From Chloroflexota bacterium (GTDB lineage: Bacteria; Chloroflexota; Dehalococcoidia; Tepidiformales; Tepidiformaceae), in assembly GCA_026710655.1 (NCBI GenBank), contig JAPOQN010000035.1:94532-158531 (forward strand): 64,000 bases of DNA. The letters run 5' to 3'. The notes beneath the pieces were generated by a model that was not told the DNA's origin, did no database searches, and saw only the letters and a program-made list of their open reading frames with translations. A program made the translations under genes and the position numbers. Below are positions 50,431-59,137 of this stretch, piece after piece. Within the stretch, counting starts at the first letter, position 1; each line of letters opens with the position of its first letter.

Positions 50431-51693
50431 TCACTCCGGACAACAGCAACCGCTCTGGCGCAAATCAATGTGGTGTCCGGTGAACCCTTCCGTGCGATCT
50501 ACCAGGACAGTGAAGTCCCTCTCCCCTTGGTAGGCAACTGCGTGGTATATGAGATTGCCTTCCTTGTCCCACTGCTTGCCCCATATCTCACCGGCGTTGG
50601 AGCTTGCCCTCGTGTAAGGCTTTCCGGAAGGATCTCCTTCGTAGAACCTGACGTAACGTGATCGGTCTGGCGAGGATATGTCCCACCTCTCAGGGAAGGT
50701 GCTGTCGGGAAATGCGATCCAGTCCTCCCACGCGTGTTCCAACCTACCCAGCTGATAGCAGGAATCCACGCTCTCCCTCACAGGGAGGCCATTGGCCCAG
50801 TACAGCTCCCCAACGATCGCTTTGACTTCCGCAGGAGAAAAAGCGGGTGTCCAGACAAACCCGGAGTGCTCGAAGAGGGAGAGGGGCCAGACGGTGCATC
50901 CGATGCTCTCGCAGCCAGCCGTCAAGTCGGTTACGACTCTCGTCGTCACTCGGCTTCCAAAGTTGTAGCCCTCCGACTCGCCTAGGTCGAGACCGTAGGC
51001 GTGGATCCCCACGACGCGGTGGTTAGTGCCCAGGACCGCGGAGCCGCTTGAGCCCTGCGTCGCGTCGATGTCGTAGAGCAGGTTGGAGTCCTGCACCGCT
51101 ACGAGCCCGTCGGCGAATTGCCCCCAGAGGCTACCGTCGGGCTTTACGTCACCGTGGTATCCCACGATCGCCACCTCGAAGCCGGGGGCTATGAGTTCGG
51201 CGTCCTCGAGTACGGGAAGTGGGAGCCACCCGACGCGCTGCCCGAGGCTGTAGTCGGGCAGCGCCACCACGCCCCAGTCGCGAAGCGCGGGCTGCTCCTC
51301 GTCGATCCATGCGGCGGGAACCCAGAAACCGCTCGCCCACTCGGACCCGAAGGGCTCTTCCCGTCCGTTCTTCCCCGGCACGACGCGCACGCGGTCGACC
51401 CAGCCGCGCTCACGGTCCCAGAGGCAGTGCGCCGCTGTCAGGACTGCGTCCGGTCCGATGAACGTCCCCGTGCACTGCCCAACCTCAGCGGTGCTGTCGT
51501 AGTGCAGTTCGAGGTAGGCGATCGCCCGCCACGGGAACGCGGTCGTGTCGGTGATGCGCACGCGGTCGTCCTCCCCAACCACCGCGTGCGCGGACACCAG
51601 CGAGCCTTCGTCGCTCTCTGGAGTGGCCTCATCCGAACAGGCCACCGCCCCTAGGGCAACTATCGTCGCCGACGCCAACGCCAACAGCCTCAC
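50431..51693 (-). CDS. Trypsin-like serine protease, lipoprotein
   Basis: This is a 420-residue protein. The signal VRLLALASATIVALGAVACS ends in a lipobox. The catalytic triad of the trypsin/V8 class is visible: His in DAVLTAAHCLWDR, Asp in PALRDWGVVALPDYS, and Ser in DIDATQGSSGSAVLG. About 150 C-terminal residues follow without a recognised domain, ending CCCPE. It should cut proteins outside the cell membrane. The GTG at 51693 is chosen because GAGGGGG lies about eight bases upstream; the GTG at 51702 is an alternative. It lies just inside copy B on the island. Confidence 0.82.
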   Translation of the reverse strand: MRLLALASATIVALGAVACSDEATPESDEGSLVSAHAVVGEDDRVRITDTTAFPWRAIAYLELHYDSTAEVGQCTGTFIGPDAVLTAAHCLWDRERGWVDRVRVVPGKNGREEPFGSEWASGFWVPAAWIDEEQPALRDWGVVALPDYSLGQRVGWLPLPVLEDAELIAPGFEVAIVGYHGDVKPDGSLWGQFADGLVAVQDSNLLYDIDATQGSSGSAVLGTNHRVVGIHAYGLDLGESEGYNFGSRVTTRVVTDLTAGCESIGCTVWPLSLFEHSGFVWTPAFSPAEVKAIVGELYWANGLPVRESVDSCYQLGRLEHAWEDWIAFPDSTFPERWDISSPDRSRYVRFYEGDPSGKPYTRASSNAGEIWGKQWDKEGNLIYHAVAYQGERDFTVLVDRTEGFTGHHIDLRQSGCCCPE

Positions 51694-51914
51694 GTGCCGC
51701 ACCCCCTCAAGCCTCGAGCCGCCCAGCGGGTGGCAAGGGTCGATGTGCTCCTGGGACGATGCCTGCTGACGCGCCACTCCTCGGCGAAGGCGGACGCTGA
51801 GGTGTTGGGCGTGGTAGGCATGGTGTCTTGAAAGCTCTTCGGATCATGCACATGTTCCGTCGGGAAGCAGCAACTGCATCCGCCACAGGTTAGTCTCTGC
51901 GCCTCCGCCGCGGT

Positions 51915-52200
51915 CCTGTGGTGACGCTGGTGGCGACCGACTCCGACCAGGACACGCGCCGCGCCGTGCGCGCGCTGGGGGAGCCCTCGGGCTTCCACCA
52001 CAGCGCGGTCGCCCCGCTGGGCGCGTGTCCTGCCGAACTAGGCGATCACCGCGCGGGGCAGGGCGCGGCCGGGCTGGCCGCGCTCGAGGAAGTGCCAGAG
52101 CATGTGGCGGGAGACACCGAACGCCTCAGCCGTCCGCGCGTGGCCGTGGCGCTCGATGTGTGGCAGGAGTGGCTTACTCGCCACCGCTTGAGGGGTCATC
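51915..52200. pseudogene. Scrambled fragments of a replication-relaxation-like gene
   Basis: Bases 51918-52027 on the plus strand encode VATDSDQDTRRAVRALGEPS and match 63103-63212 with about seven differences in roughly 104 bases. Bases 52038-52190 on the minus strand encode HIERHGHARTAEAFGVSRHM and FLERGQPGRALPRAV, matching the N-terminal helix-turn-helix of the same gene at 62345-62486. In the intact gene these parts lie on one strand about 620 bases apart. Here they are joined tail to tail, so an inversion and a deletion have occurred. Confidence 0.8.
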
Positions 52201-52992
52201 CGCACTTCCCTACAGGACCTGCCACCTGACACCAGTGCTTGGTTCCCTGGAAGGGCATCGTGCAGGTCGAACGGCCCATTTTGCCCGTAGCAGACGTGTA
52301 CAGGGATTCAGGGGGTGTCTGCAAATTGCATGTCCGGTCCTGAGCCCATGAAATCAGGCGTTTCCGGGGGCACGCGCCTGCAGTCGCCAAGATTTCTGCC
52401 GTCGTGCCCGTTCCGGTCGCAAGATGCAAGAAGAGTGCATTTTGTATGCCGCGAAACGGCGTCGTGGGGCGCGGTCCGGCGGCCAACTCTGACTGGTCAG
52501 GAGACCTCGGATGGGCAGTCAGAAGGGGTAGTGGGGGCTGAGGCGGTGGGTGCGCGGTTCGTGGTCTTCGCCCTGCTGCTGGGAGTCTCAAGCGGGCGCG
52601 GCGTTGCTCAAGGGCTGCAGAGCCACGGCACACCCGCCTGACCGGACGAGCCTCCGGGTTTCTGTCCGGCGGCTGGGAACGGACGTCACACGCGGTGCGG
52701 TCTTGTGTTTCCTGAGACACCCCGGAAAAGCTCCCCAAGGACCGCGGCAGGAAGCGGAGACGAAGCGTTGACCGAGCACGGGTCGGTCGTGCCGCCGGCC
52801 CCAGGGTATGCACTTTGTTAGGGCCATGGCATGTCATGGGCGTGTACAGGGAAAAGAAGGAGATTGCAGAAAGGCAAACGAGGCGAGAAACCCAGTCGAT
52901 ACAGGGGAAAACGGCCCCTACCGGCCGTAGACAGTAAGCGATTTGGTTCCGGGGCTCCTTCCACGCGGAATCAGCAAAATGCCTAGACGAAA
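52201..52992. other. 792-base stretch without a recognisable gene
   Basis: Open frames exist on both strands because GC is high, but their compositions are Arg/Pro/Ser-rich and no family segment is seen. Short repeats such as GTGTACAGGGA occur at about 52297 and 52840. I see no tRNA, promoter or att-like copy here. Confidence 0.5.
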
Positions 52993-53420
52993 TTGACAAA
53001 AGGCAATCGGAAAGGCCGACCTGAGAAGGCCAGAATCCCTGCCGGAACCCGCGAGAGAAACCAGCCCGTCGGCGGTCAGGCGGACCTCCACGCCGAGGGG
53101 ACCAAGAGCCCGGAGCACCTGCGCCACGAGCGGCTGGTGGCAATACTGCGTGACGTAGATGAAGACAGGGGCAAGGTGAAGGCGGCGGAGGCGCTGGGCG
53201 TCAGCTTCCGCACGCTGGGGCGGGCCGTTGAGTCGGGCCGGCTCACGGGGCGCATGGCCGACGCGCTGGGAGCGGCACCTGCGGGAGGTCGAAGCCTCGG
53301 CTAAGGCGCCCGTGAGACAGAAGCGGGCGGATGACCTGGAAGGGCGTGTGGAGCAGCTGGAGGCTGACATGGCCGCGCTCCGCGCCCGCGTCTGCGGCGT
53401 GTGGCTACATTCGCTGCGTC
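52993..53420 (+). pseudogene. Frameshifted HTH/coiled-coil protein gene
   Basis: The first frame encodes LRHERLVAILRDVDEDRGKV and KAAEALGVSFRTLGRAVESG, a helix-turn-helix, then RLTGRMADAL. At about 53268 one extra base moves the reading to the next frame, which continues ERHLREVEASAKAPVRQKRA and DDLEGRVEQLEADMAALRAR, a coiled coil. Together they make one HTH-plus-coiled-coil protein of at least 130 residues. Such genes occur near mobile elements in Chloroflexota. It ends just before copy C. Confidence 0.6.
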
Positions 53421-53536
53421 GCCGCTGCCGGCAACGGCGAGGACCACGGCTACCGCCGCCTAGGGCGATCTGGCCTGCACGTCTCGGTGGTGAGACGCAG
53501 ACGCAACAACTTCGGCATGTGCACCGGCTACGGGGG

Positions 53537-53562
53537 CCACCAGACTGGACAAAATCGAGAAC
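53537..53562 (+). repeat. att-like repeat, copy C
   Basis: CCACCAGACTGGACAAAATC followed by GAGAAC is identical to copies A and B over 26 bases. Similarity ends soon after (ACCTTCGCTTTGG). This copy marks the right border of the repeat-bearing island. It is followed after about 100 bases by the 3' end of the giant NTPase gene. Confidence 0.8.
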
Positions 53563-53664
53563 CTTCGCTTTGGTCTTCCAACTGGCCTTGGAGGAGCGCC
53601 ACCTGAGTGAGCCTGAAGGGCGGCAATGTGAGTGACCTGGAAGATTGGACCGAAGGCGGGTTAG

Positions 53665-56600
53665 CTACTCCTCGGCTCGCTGAAGTGCAACAGCGTGGTT
53701 GTCACCGTGGGCCGCCAGTCCGTCGACGACTCGCTGAATCACCATGCGCTGCTCAGAGTCTAGGCCGCCTGCCCTCTGTAGATCCCCAAGCCAACGGGGA
53801 AGGTTCCAGCACTGTCCGGCTAGGCCCTTGGCAGCGCCGTCGACCAGGTCGTTGACCCAACCAAGACCAACCGAAGCTTGCAACTCTGGGTCGGCAGTTC
53901 GTAACAGATCGATGGCTGCGTCGACGCATCGGGGCACTCCGCGCGCAAGAGGGATCCAGCGAATTACTAGATCGGACAACTGGGCAGGGTCAATCCAGTT
54001 TGCATTGGCGGCTTCGATGACTGCGTCCGTGTCAGCACGCCCCAGTCTTGTGACGGGACGCGGGATCATACTCGCGAGAGCGGTCTCGAATTCGAAACGG
54101 TCGTCCTGCGGGTCGCCCAGAGAGTCGATGCCATCAAGCGCGGTTGCCATCACAAGAGGCCAAACGGTCGGGAGGGAAGCCCGCAATTCCGCGTTGTATG
54201 TTGCTGCTTCCAGGAGGTCGTGTAACAGCTGGCTGAGGGCGGCCGGGTGGCCCGCAAACGCTTCTAGGCATCGAATCAAGGGGGCGGATTCTCCCCGGGC
54301 GGCATAGGAGAGCAGCGCCTTGGCCGGGTAGAAGTGATGATCGTGCAGGCTGTCAAGGTAGCGCTTTTCGACCCAGAGGATCGCTCCGCGGGCGTACGTG
54401 TCGAGGAGTTGGTCGAACAGGTCGCGGGCCGCGTCGCGAACGCAGCACTCGCTGGCGGCCGCATCGCCCGCCGCGACAATCGGGGCAACGATACGAGTGA
54501 TCATCAAGTCGTCAGTGGCGACACGGGCAAGTTCCTCCGGCAGCGGCCCGGTCATAACCAGTGGCTCGCGCTGTCCGTCACCGCCAGCAGGGCCGAGGCG
54601 GCAGTCGCGTGCGCTGTCAGCAGCAGCGCGCAGTGCGACTTGGTGGATGCAAATTCCGTCGCCGGGGGTCGGCAGGCAGGCGGCATCCCACACTGGGCCC
54701 AAGGCTGTCGCGGTGATCCTCCGCACCTCGTCGAATAGGCTGGTCATGCTGGCGAACAGAGCCTCCTCGGTCCGCTCGTGGGAAGGGGCTCCGGGCTCGG
54801 ACTTTGCTGACAGCACTAGCAGCGCTGGCAGTGCAGCAGCGGCGGACCGGTCCGCCCCCATCGGGTCCATGGTCTGCTCAGAGGCGAAACTGCCGACTTC
54901 GGGGCTCATGGCGCACGCAGTAAGTGTGTCTGCAGACCAGCGGAGTTCACTCTCATCGAGCGTGACCCTCTTGCACTGGTAGGCCACGAGGGCAGAGGAG
55001 GCCACCGCTGCCGCTGTCGCAATGGGGTCGGGTCCGTGCTCTAGCGCCTCCTCAGCAAGAGTTCGCGCCAGCGCAAGATCATCGTGGATAGTCTCGCTGG
55101 TGACGTTGCGGTCTTCCACCTCCGTATAGGCAGCGAGCAGGCGGTACGCCTCGCTGATTCGGGTGAGATCGGCAACACGGGGTTGCACGACCCCGGCAAG
55201 GTCGCCGGGCAGTTCGTACTCGAAGACGAAACTGCCGTCCGCGACTTCGCGACGCTTGTAGTTGCTGGCATCCAATGTCGCAGCCCAGCCAGCAACGGTA
55301 ATCAGTTCGTCCACCTCGTGGTCGCGCGTGTCGTCGTCCTCATCCAGCCCAGGCACCGCGGCACGAGCGTGCCACATGAGCGTACGGCCACACTCCCGCA
55401 GCGCTGCTACTCGATCCTCGTCGCCGTTCGTGGCCGCGCGCGACACCAAGCAAGCGGCCGCATCGTAGAAGCTGAGGCGGCGAAACTCGGTCCCATGGGT
55501 GTCCGGAGCATCAGTGCCTTGAATGTGGATGCCGCCTTCCGCCGCGAGGCGGGCAGACTCCAAGCACCACACCTCGGGGCGCGACAGCCAGATGTCGAGT
55601 TCGTCCGTAACGAGGTCGAGGTGCCGGAGGAGAGTACCCACAACAAGCCCTGGAACCGCGAGATTGTGGCACTCCTCAAGCAGCAGTCCTACGACCTGAC
55701 TCAGCGCAATCCCGTTGTCGAGCAGTTGGTCCGCGAGCCGCTCGACCGCAAGCAGCGCGCTGACGCAGGGCTCCGGCCCGACACCGGATCCTCGATACCA
55801 TCGCCACACATGGGGATCGCCGATGCACTGCCGCGCTCCAATCCCCGGCAAGTCGAGTTCGCACCCCGGGACATTGTCGATCTCCGGCTCCGTCTGGCCG
55901 CTCAACTCGGCTAGCTTTTCGGCGCGAACCCGGGCTCCGTGATCGAGAATCCGATTGATCGTGCGCGAGCCCAAGCGTGGATCGCTTGCGAGGAGCTTCC
56001 AGAAGGGGCCGTAGCCCCAGCTCGCCATGGGACTGGCCAGGCTCGCTCTAGTGCGGTCGTGGTTCCGCACACCGTCGTCGAACGTGGAGTAACCACGCTC
56101 CCACTCGTCGTCCCTCGGGAGTTCGATGTAGTACGCCTCGGTGAGTTCAGCGAGAAGATCGGCACTGCGCTGGACCAAAGCACGGGACGCCATCAATGAC
56201 TCGACCGCTGGTGTAAGAGACCCGGGGGCTGTCGGCGCGAGATCTCGGAGATGTTGTTCAGCACGATCATCGAGGTCGGGACCGAGCAGGGCCAGCGCCT
56301 CGACGACGAACTGGTCTCGCGGATGGCTGGAGTGCTCGAGGAGCGTGTCACGGAGGCGTGCACGGAGCGGGTCAGATCCGGCGTCGGCCCTGACCAGACC
56401 GCGGAGCCACGCGAGAAAGAGTTCGGATGCCTTCTCGGTGAGGGCGTTCGGGGCATGATCTCGCACTTCAGCCCAGTGGTCGCAGAGCAGTTTCGCCAGC
56501 GGGGTGAGATACGCGGGTTGGCCGAGACCGAAGTCCACGTACCGCTGGAGTGCGAGACGGACCAGAGTGGCTAGCTCCTCGTATGCACCGGATGAGACCG

Positions 56601-58689
56601 CGGGCCATGCACGATCAAGCGCATCCCCCAGGGGGAGCATCGCCTCCAGTGGCAGCTCGGCCCACCGCTCACCGTGCTCTGCCGCCATCTGCTGGTACTG
56701 AGCCTGCTGCTCCCGAAGCACCTGTTCATTGCGCTCGCCGGATGCCGCCAATGCAGCCTGACACGCAAGTCGAGCCGCGCGTATTGCCCAGCGCGGCGCC
56801 CCGGCTGACACCAGTGGTCCGTACCCCTCAGTAAGCAGCAACCGCGCCAACGCGAAGTCGCGGACGAGGTCACTCGCGAACTCGTCACCCTCGCTCCACG
56901 CCACCGTTGGGCCAGCCGATAGGAGGAGGCCGTCGGAACGAAGTGATGGCAGCGCTCGCGCTGCCAAGCCAGGGGAAGGCGCACCCGATTTAAGGATCCC
57001 CCGAGCGAGCGCAACGAGCGCCTGTTCCCGTTCGTCAGGGCTGACGTCTTGGGCAGCTGGGGATTCGTTCAAGCGGACAAGCCCTGACCACACCGCCGCG
57101 AAGACATCCGCCTCCGACAGCGCCCGGTCCGCGAGGTTGCGGCTTGCATCAGCACGAAGCAGGAGAGCGACCAACCCGGGTTGGGCGAGCACCCAGGTAC
57201 TCCGCTGGTCCTGGCCAAGGTGTTTGAGCGCTGGGAAGGCGTTGCCGACCTCTTCGACCTCTGCGGCGGTAAGTCCTTCAACGACATGTACAACGGGCTC
57301 GACTTCTGTGGACGACACCACGCTCGATGCGTGCCGAAGCGTATCCGTAACCGCACGTTCTCCATCCACTCGCGTGACAGCGGCGACGCCAAGGCCAGCC
57401 TTCAGAGCAGCAATCGCGACGTCGCCGAGCAGATCCTGACGGCCCTCAAGTGCAGCCTCCGCACCATCCACAACAAGGAGTCTCACCTGATCAACCTCAG
57501 TGCCAGCGAGTACCTCCCTAAGTGGTGCACGTAGGAAGTACTCAAGCTCAACAGTCGTCTTCGGCAGGTCCCGCAGACTGACCGTGGTGATGGCGGCGCC
57601 GGCGTCCCTCGCGTCTTCGACGGCGCGCAGGGTGAGCGCGGACTTGCCAACGTCAGGCTCGCCGGAAACGACGAGCGTCGAAGGTGTCTCGATGCTGCTC
57701 GCCCCGACCGACTTGAGGGCCTCGCCAAGGTCCGCCCGGGCTGACGCACGCTTCAACTCCAGCGATGGTCGGGACCGATCAGTCAGGCTTGCACCTGTCC
57801 GGTGACGGAGCCGCTCAGCAAGGGAGTCAAGCGTCTGCCAAGCTTCTGGATGGCGCGACGAGCGTTTGAGGTCGGCAGAGCCAACGAGGTCGCGCCGGAG
57901 CATTGCCTCATCCACATCCGCTCCAGCCGGGTCGTACCTGCCAACCAACCGGTTGATCGCGTCAAGCAGTCGGCTGGCTTCGTCCGGTGTCCCCCCTCTC
58001 GTCACGGACCGCAGGCTCCCGGCTAGTGAGTTCAAGTCCGATTCGTCAGGTGACTCAAGCCTGACCTGCCGAACCCGGAGCGAGGATAGGAACCGCCACG
58101 TCAATTCACCTGCCGCAACGCTGCCAGTGTCAACGCGCTGCATCGCCTTCTTGACGACACAATCGAGTTGGTCAAGCCGATCGCGCACCTCGCGGCCCCT
58201 GTTTGCAACGGCCCCTCGAAAGGTGCTGTCACTGGGATTCGCGCGAGCCACGGCCGAGAGATCAGCTAGCTCCTGCACCTGTTTGCTGGGGACACTGGAT
58301 AGCCCGAGGCGCCACTGCCCCGACCGAATGTCGGCCCAGTGGTCTGTGATATCCCTCAGGTAGGACGCGACGAGCTTCACGAACCGGTCGTTGCTCGCCA
58401 CCAACTCCGGATTGCGCCGAACTGCGACCGCTGCCAACCGCTCTACGCCATCATCGCCCCGGCCTCCAATAAGTAGGTCATCGACCGCGCTCTCGGCGCG
58501 CGCTTGGAACTTAACCCGGACTACCGTGGCGTCGTTGTCGAGTTCAGGGACTGGATCGCCAGTTAGCAGATGCCCGAGGATCAGCGCGCCGTAGCGTTGC
58601 TCAAGCACTACACCGCCACCACCCGTCGAGTACGTGGACGCTGGTGTTTTCGAAGGCATTTCTGAGTGCGACGGTTCTTGGCTGGTCAT
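53665..58689 (-). CDS. Giant P-loop NTPase, candidate STAND-type defence protein
   Basis: This is a 1674-residue protein. Residues 20-110 contain STGGGGVVLEQRYGALILGH, VVRVKFQARAESAVDDLLIG and RLAAVAVRRNPELVASNDRF, which recalls nuclease-like N-terminal domains of defence NTPases. Residues 330-450 are the NTPase: Walker A SGEPDVGKSALT (about 342-353), Walker B VRLLVVDGAEA (402-412), and a VTRVDG sensor-like strand at 438. From 600 to the end it is helical with no recognised motif, as in sensor arms of STAND proteins. No signal peptide or membrane helix is seen. A TATGAT lies 21 bases upstream. No partner gene is visible. Phage defence is inferred from architecture only. Confidence 0.7.
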   Translation of the reverse strand: MTSQEPSHSEMPSKTPASTYSTGGGGVVLEQRYGALILGHLLTGDPVPELDNDATVVRVKFQARAESAVDDLLIGGRGDDGVERLAAVAVRRNPELVASNDRFVKLVASYLRDITDHWADIRSGQWRLGLSSVPSKQVQELADLSAVARANPSDSTFRGAVANRGREVRDRLDQLDCVVKKAMQRVDTGSVAAGELTWRFLSSLRVRQVRLESPDESDLNSLAGSLRSVTRGGTPDEASRLLDAINRLVGRYDPAGADVDEAMLRRDLVGSADLKRSSRHPEAWQTLDSLAERLRHRTGASLTDRSRPSLELKRASARADLGEALKSVGASSIETPSTLVVSGEPDVGKSALTLRAVEDARDAGAAITTVSLRDLPKTTVELEYFLRAPLREVLAGTEVDQVRLLVVDGAEAALEGRQDLLGDVAIAALKAGLGVAAVTRVDGERAVTDTLRHASSVVSSTEVEPVVHVVEGLTAAEVEEVGNAFPALKHLGQDQRSTWVLAQPGLVALLLRADASRNLADRALSEADVFAAVWSGLVRLNESPAAQDVSPDEREQALVALARGILKSGAPSPGLAARALPSLRSDGLLLSAGPTVAWSEGDEFASDLVRDFALARLLLTEGYGPLVSAGAPRWAIRAARLACQAALAASGERNEQVLREQQAQYQQMAAEHGERWAELPLEAMLPLGDALDRAWPAVSSGAYEELATLVRLALQRYVDFGLGQPAYLTPLAKLLCDHWAEVRDHAPNALTEKASELFLAWLRGLVRADAGSDPLRARLRDTLLEHSSHPRDQFVVEALALLGPDLDDRAEQHLRDLAPTAPGSLTPAVESLMASRALVQRSADLLAELTEAYYIELPRDDEWERGYSTFDDGVRNHDRTRASLASPMASWGYGPFWKLLASDPRLGSRTINRILDHGARVRAEKLAELSGQTEPEIDNVPGCELDLPGIGARQCIGDPHVWRWYRGSGVGPEPCVSALLAVERLADQLLDNGIALSQVVGLLLEECHNLAVPGLVVGTLLRHLDLVTDELDIWLSRPEVWCLESARLAAEGGIHIQGTDAPDTHGTEFRRLSFYDAAACLVSRAATNGDEDRVAALRECGRTLMWHARAAVPGLDEDDDTRDHEVDELITVAGWAATLDASNYKRREVADGSFVFEYELPGDLAGVVQPRVADLTRISEAYRLLAAYTEVEDRNVTSETIHDDLALARTLAEEALEHGPDPIATAAAVASSALVAYQCKRVTLDESELRWSADTLTACAMSPEVGSFASEQTMDPMGADRSAAAALPALLVLSAKSEPGAPSHERTEEALFASMTSLFDEVRRITATALGPVWDAACLPTPGDGICIHQVALRAAADSARDCRLGPAGGDGQREPLVMTGPLPEELARVATDDLMITRIVAPIVAAGDAAASECCVRDAARDLFDQLLDTYARGAILWVEKRYLDSLHDHHFYPAKALLSYAARGESAPLIRCLEAFAGHPAALSQLLHDLLEAATYNAELRASLPTVWPLVMATALDGIDSLGDPQDDRFEFETALASMIPRPVTRLGRADTDAVIEAANANWIDPAQLSDLVIRWIPLARGVPRCVDAAIDLLRTADPELQASVGLGWVNDLVDGAAKGLAGQCWNLPRWLGDLQRAGGLDSEQRMVIQRVVDGLAAHGDNHAVALQRAEE

Positions 58690-58994
58690 CGCTGCGGATA
58701 CGCAGGAAAGATCATAGCGAACTCCGCGATCCTCCGTTAGAGAAATTCGATGGCGGACTGGCGCAGGCTCACTTCCTAGGCCTCATACGTGAGGAGGTGG
58801 CGTGCCGGTGTCGAGGTTCCGCTCTGGGTCCCTTCTCCGGGCGGCCATCAAGGCGTTGGGACCACTCCAGTCGGTGGCATGGAGGCCGCCCGGATAGGGC
58901 TAGAACGCCCGTGCGCAATCTCTTTGCGCGACGTCCACCTGCGAGGTCCCCCGAGATTGCTGGACGGTGCCCCGCGCTCCCGCTACAGTCAGCG

Positions 58995-59084
58995 CGCTTC
59001 CAAACGGTCATACCGAGAGGTGTGCCTGTGCTTTGGGTGGGTTCATGCCCCCCGCAGTACACCCTTGGCGACCGTTTGGAAGCG
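58995..59084. repeat. 15-bp perfect inverted repeat with 60-bp centre
   Basis: CGCTTCCAAACGGTC at 58995-59009 is exactly reversed as GACCGTTTGGAAGCG at 59070-59084. The pair lies in the 448-base gap between the divergent NTPase and secreted-protein genes. It ends 53 bases before the secreted-protein start. It could be a double operator or the ends of a small inserted element. The rest of the gap (58690-59137) shows no gene. Confidence 0.7.
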
Positions 59085-59137
59085 ATCACCACCCGTGGCC
59101 GCGGGGGGCTCCCTGTGCGGCCCGGTCAGGGGACCGC

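Larger units (their letters stand above)
42027..53562. mobile_element. tRNA-anchored accessory island bounded by repeated tRNA-end sequence
   Basis: The block starts at the tRNA 3' end and finishes at a 26-base copy of the tRNA end plus flank at 53537-53562. Inside are further copies at 50281, 47021 (decayed) and 48735 (inverted). Cargo is two families of secreted metalloprotease-like proteins, a trypsin-like lipoprotein, small genes and many relics. Features unlike the backbone include strong Shine-Dalgarno sites, pseudogenes and long gene-poor stretches. No integrase or transposase is visible, so the mover is either lost or acted in trans. Island status is inferred from repeats and gene content. 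Confidence 0.65.

Noticed and set aside
52196..53143. 315-codon minus-strand frame in the gene-poor stretch
   Set aside because: Composition is Arg/Pro/Ser-rich, no domain is seen, and it crosses both the replication-relaxation relic and the HTH pseudogene.
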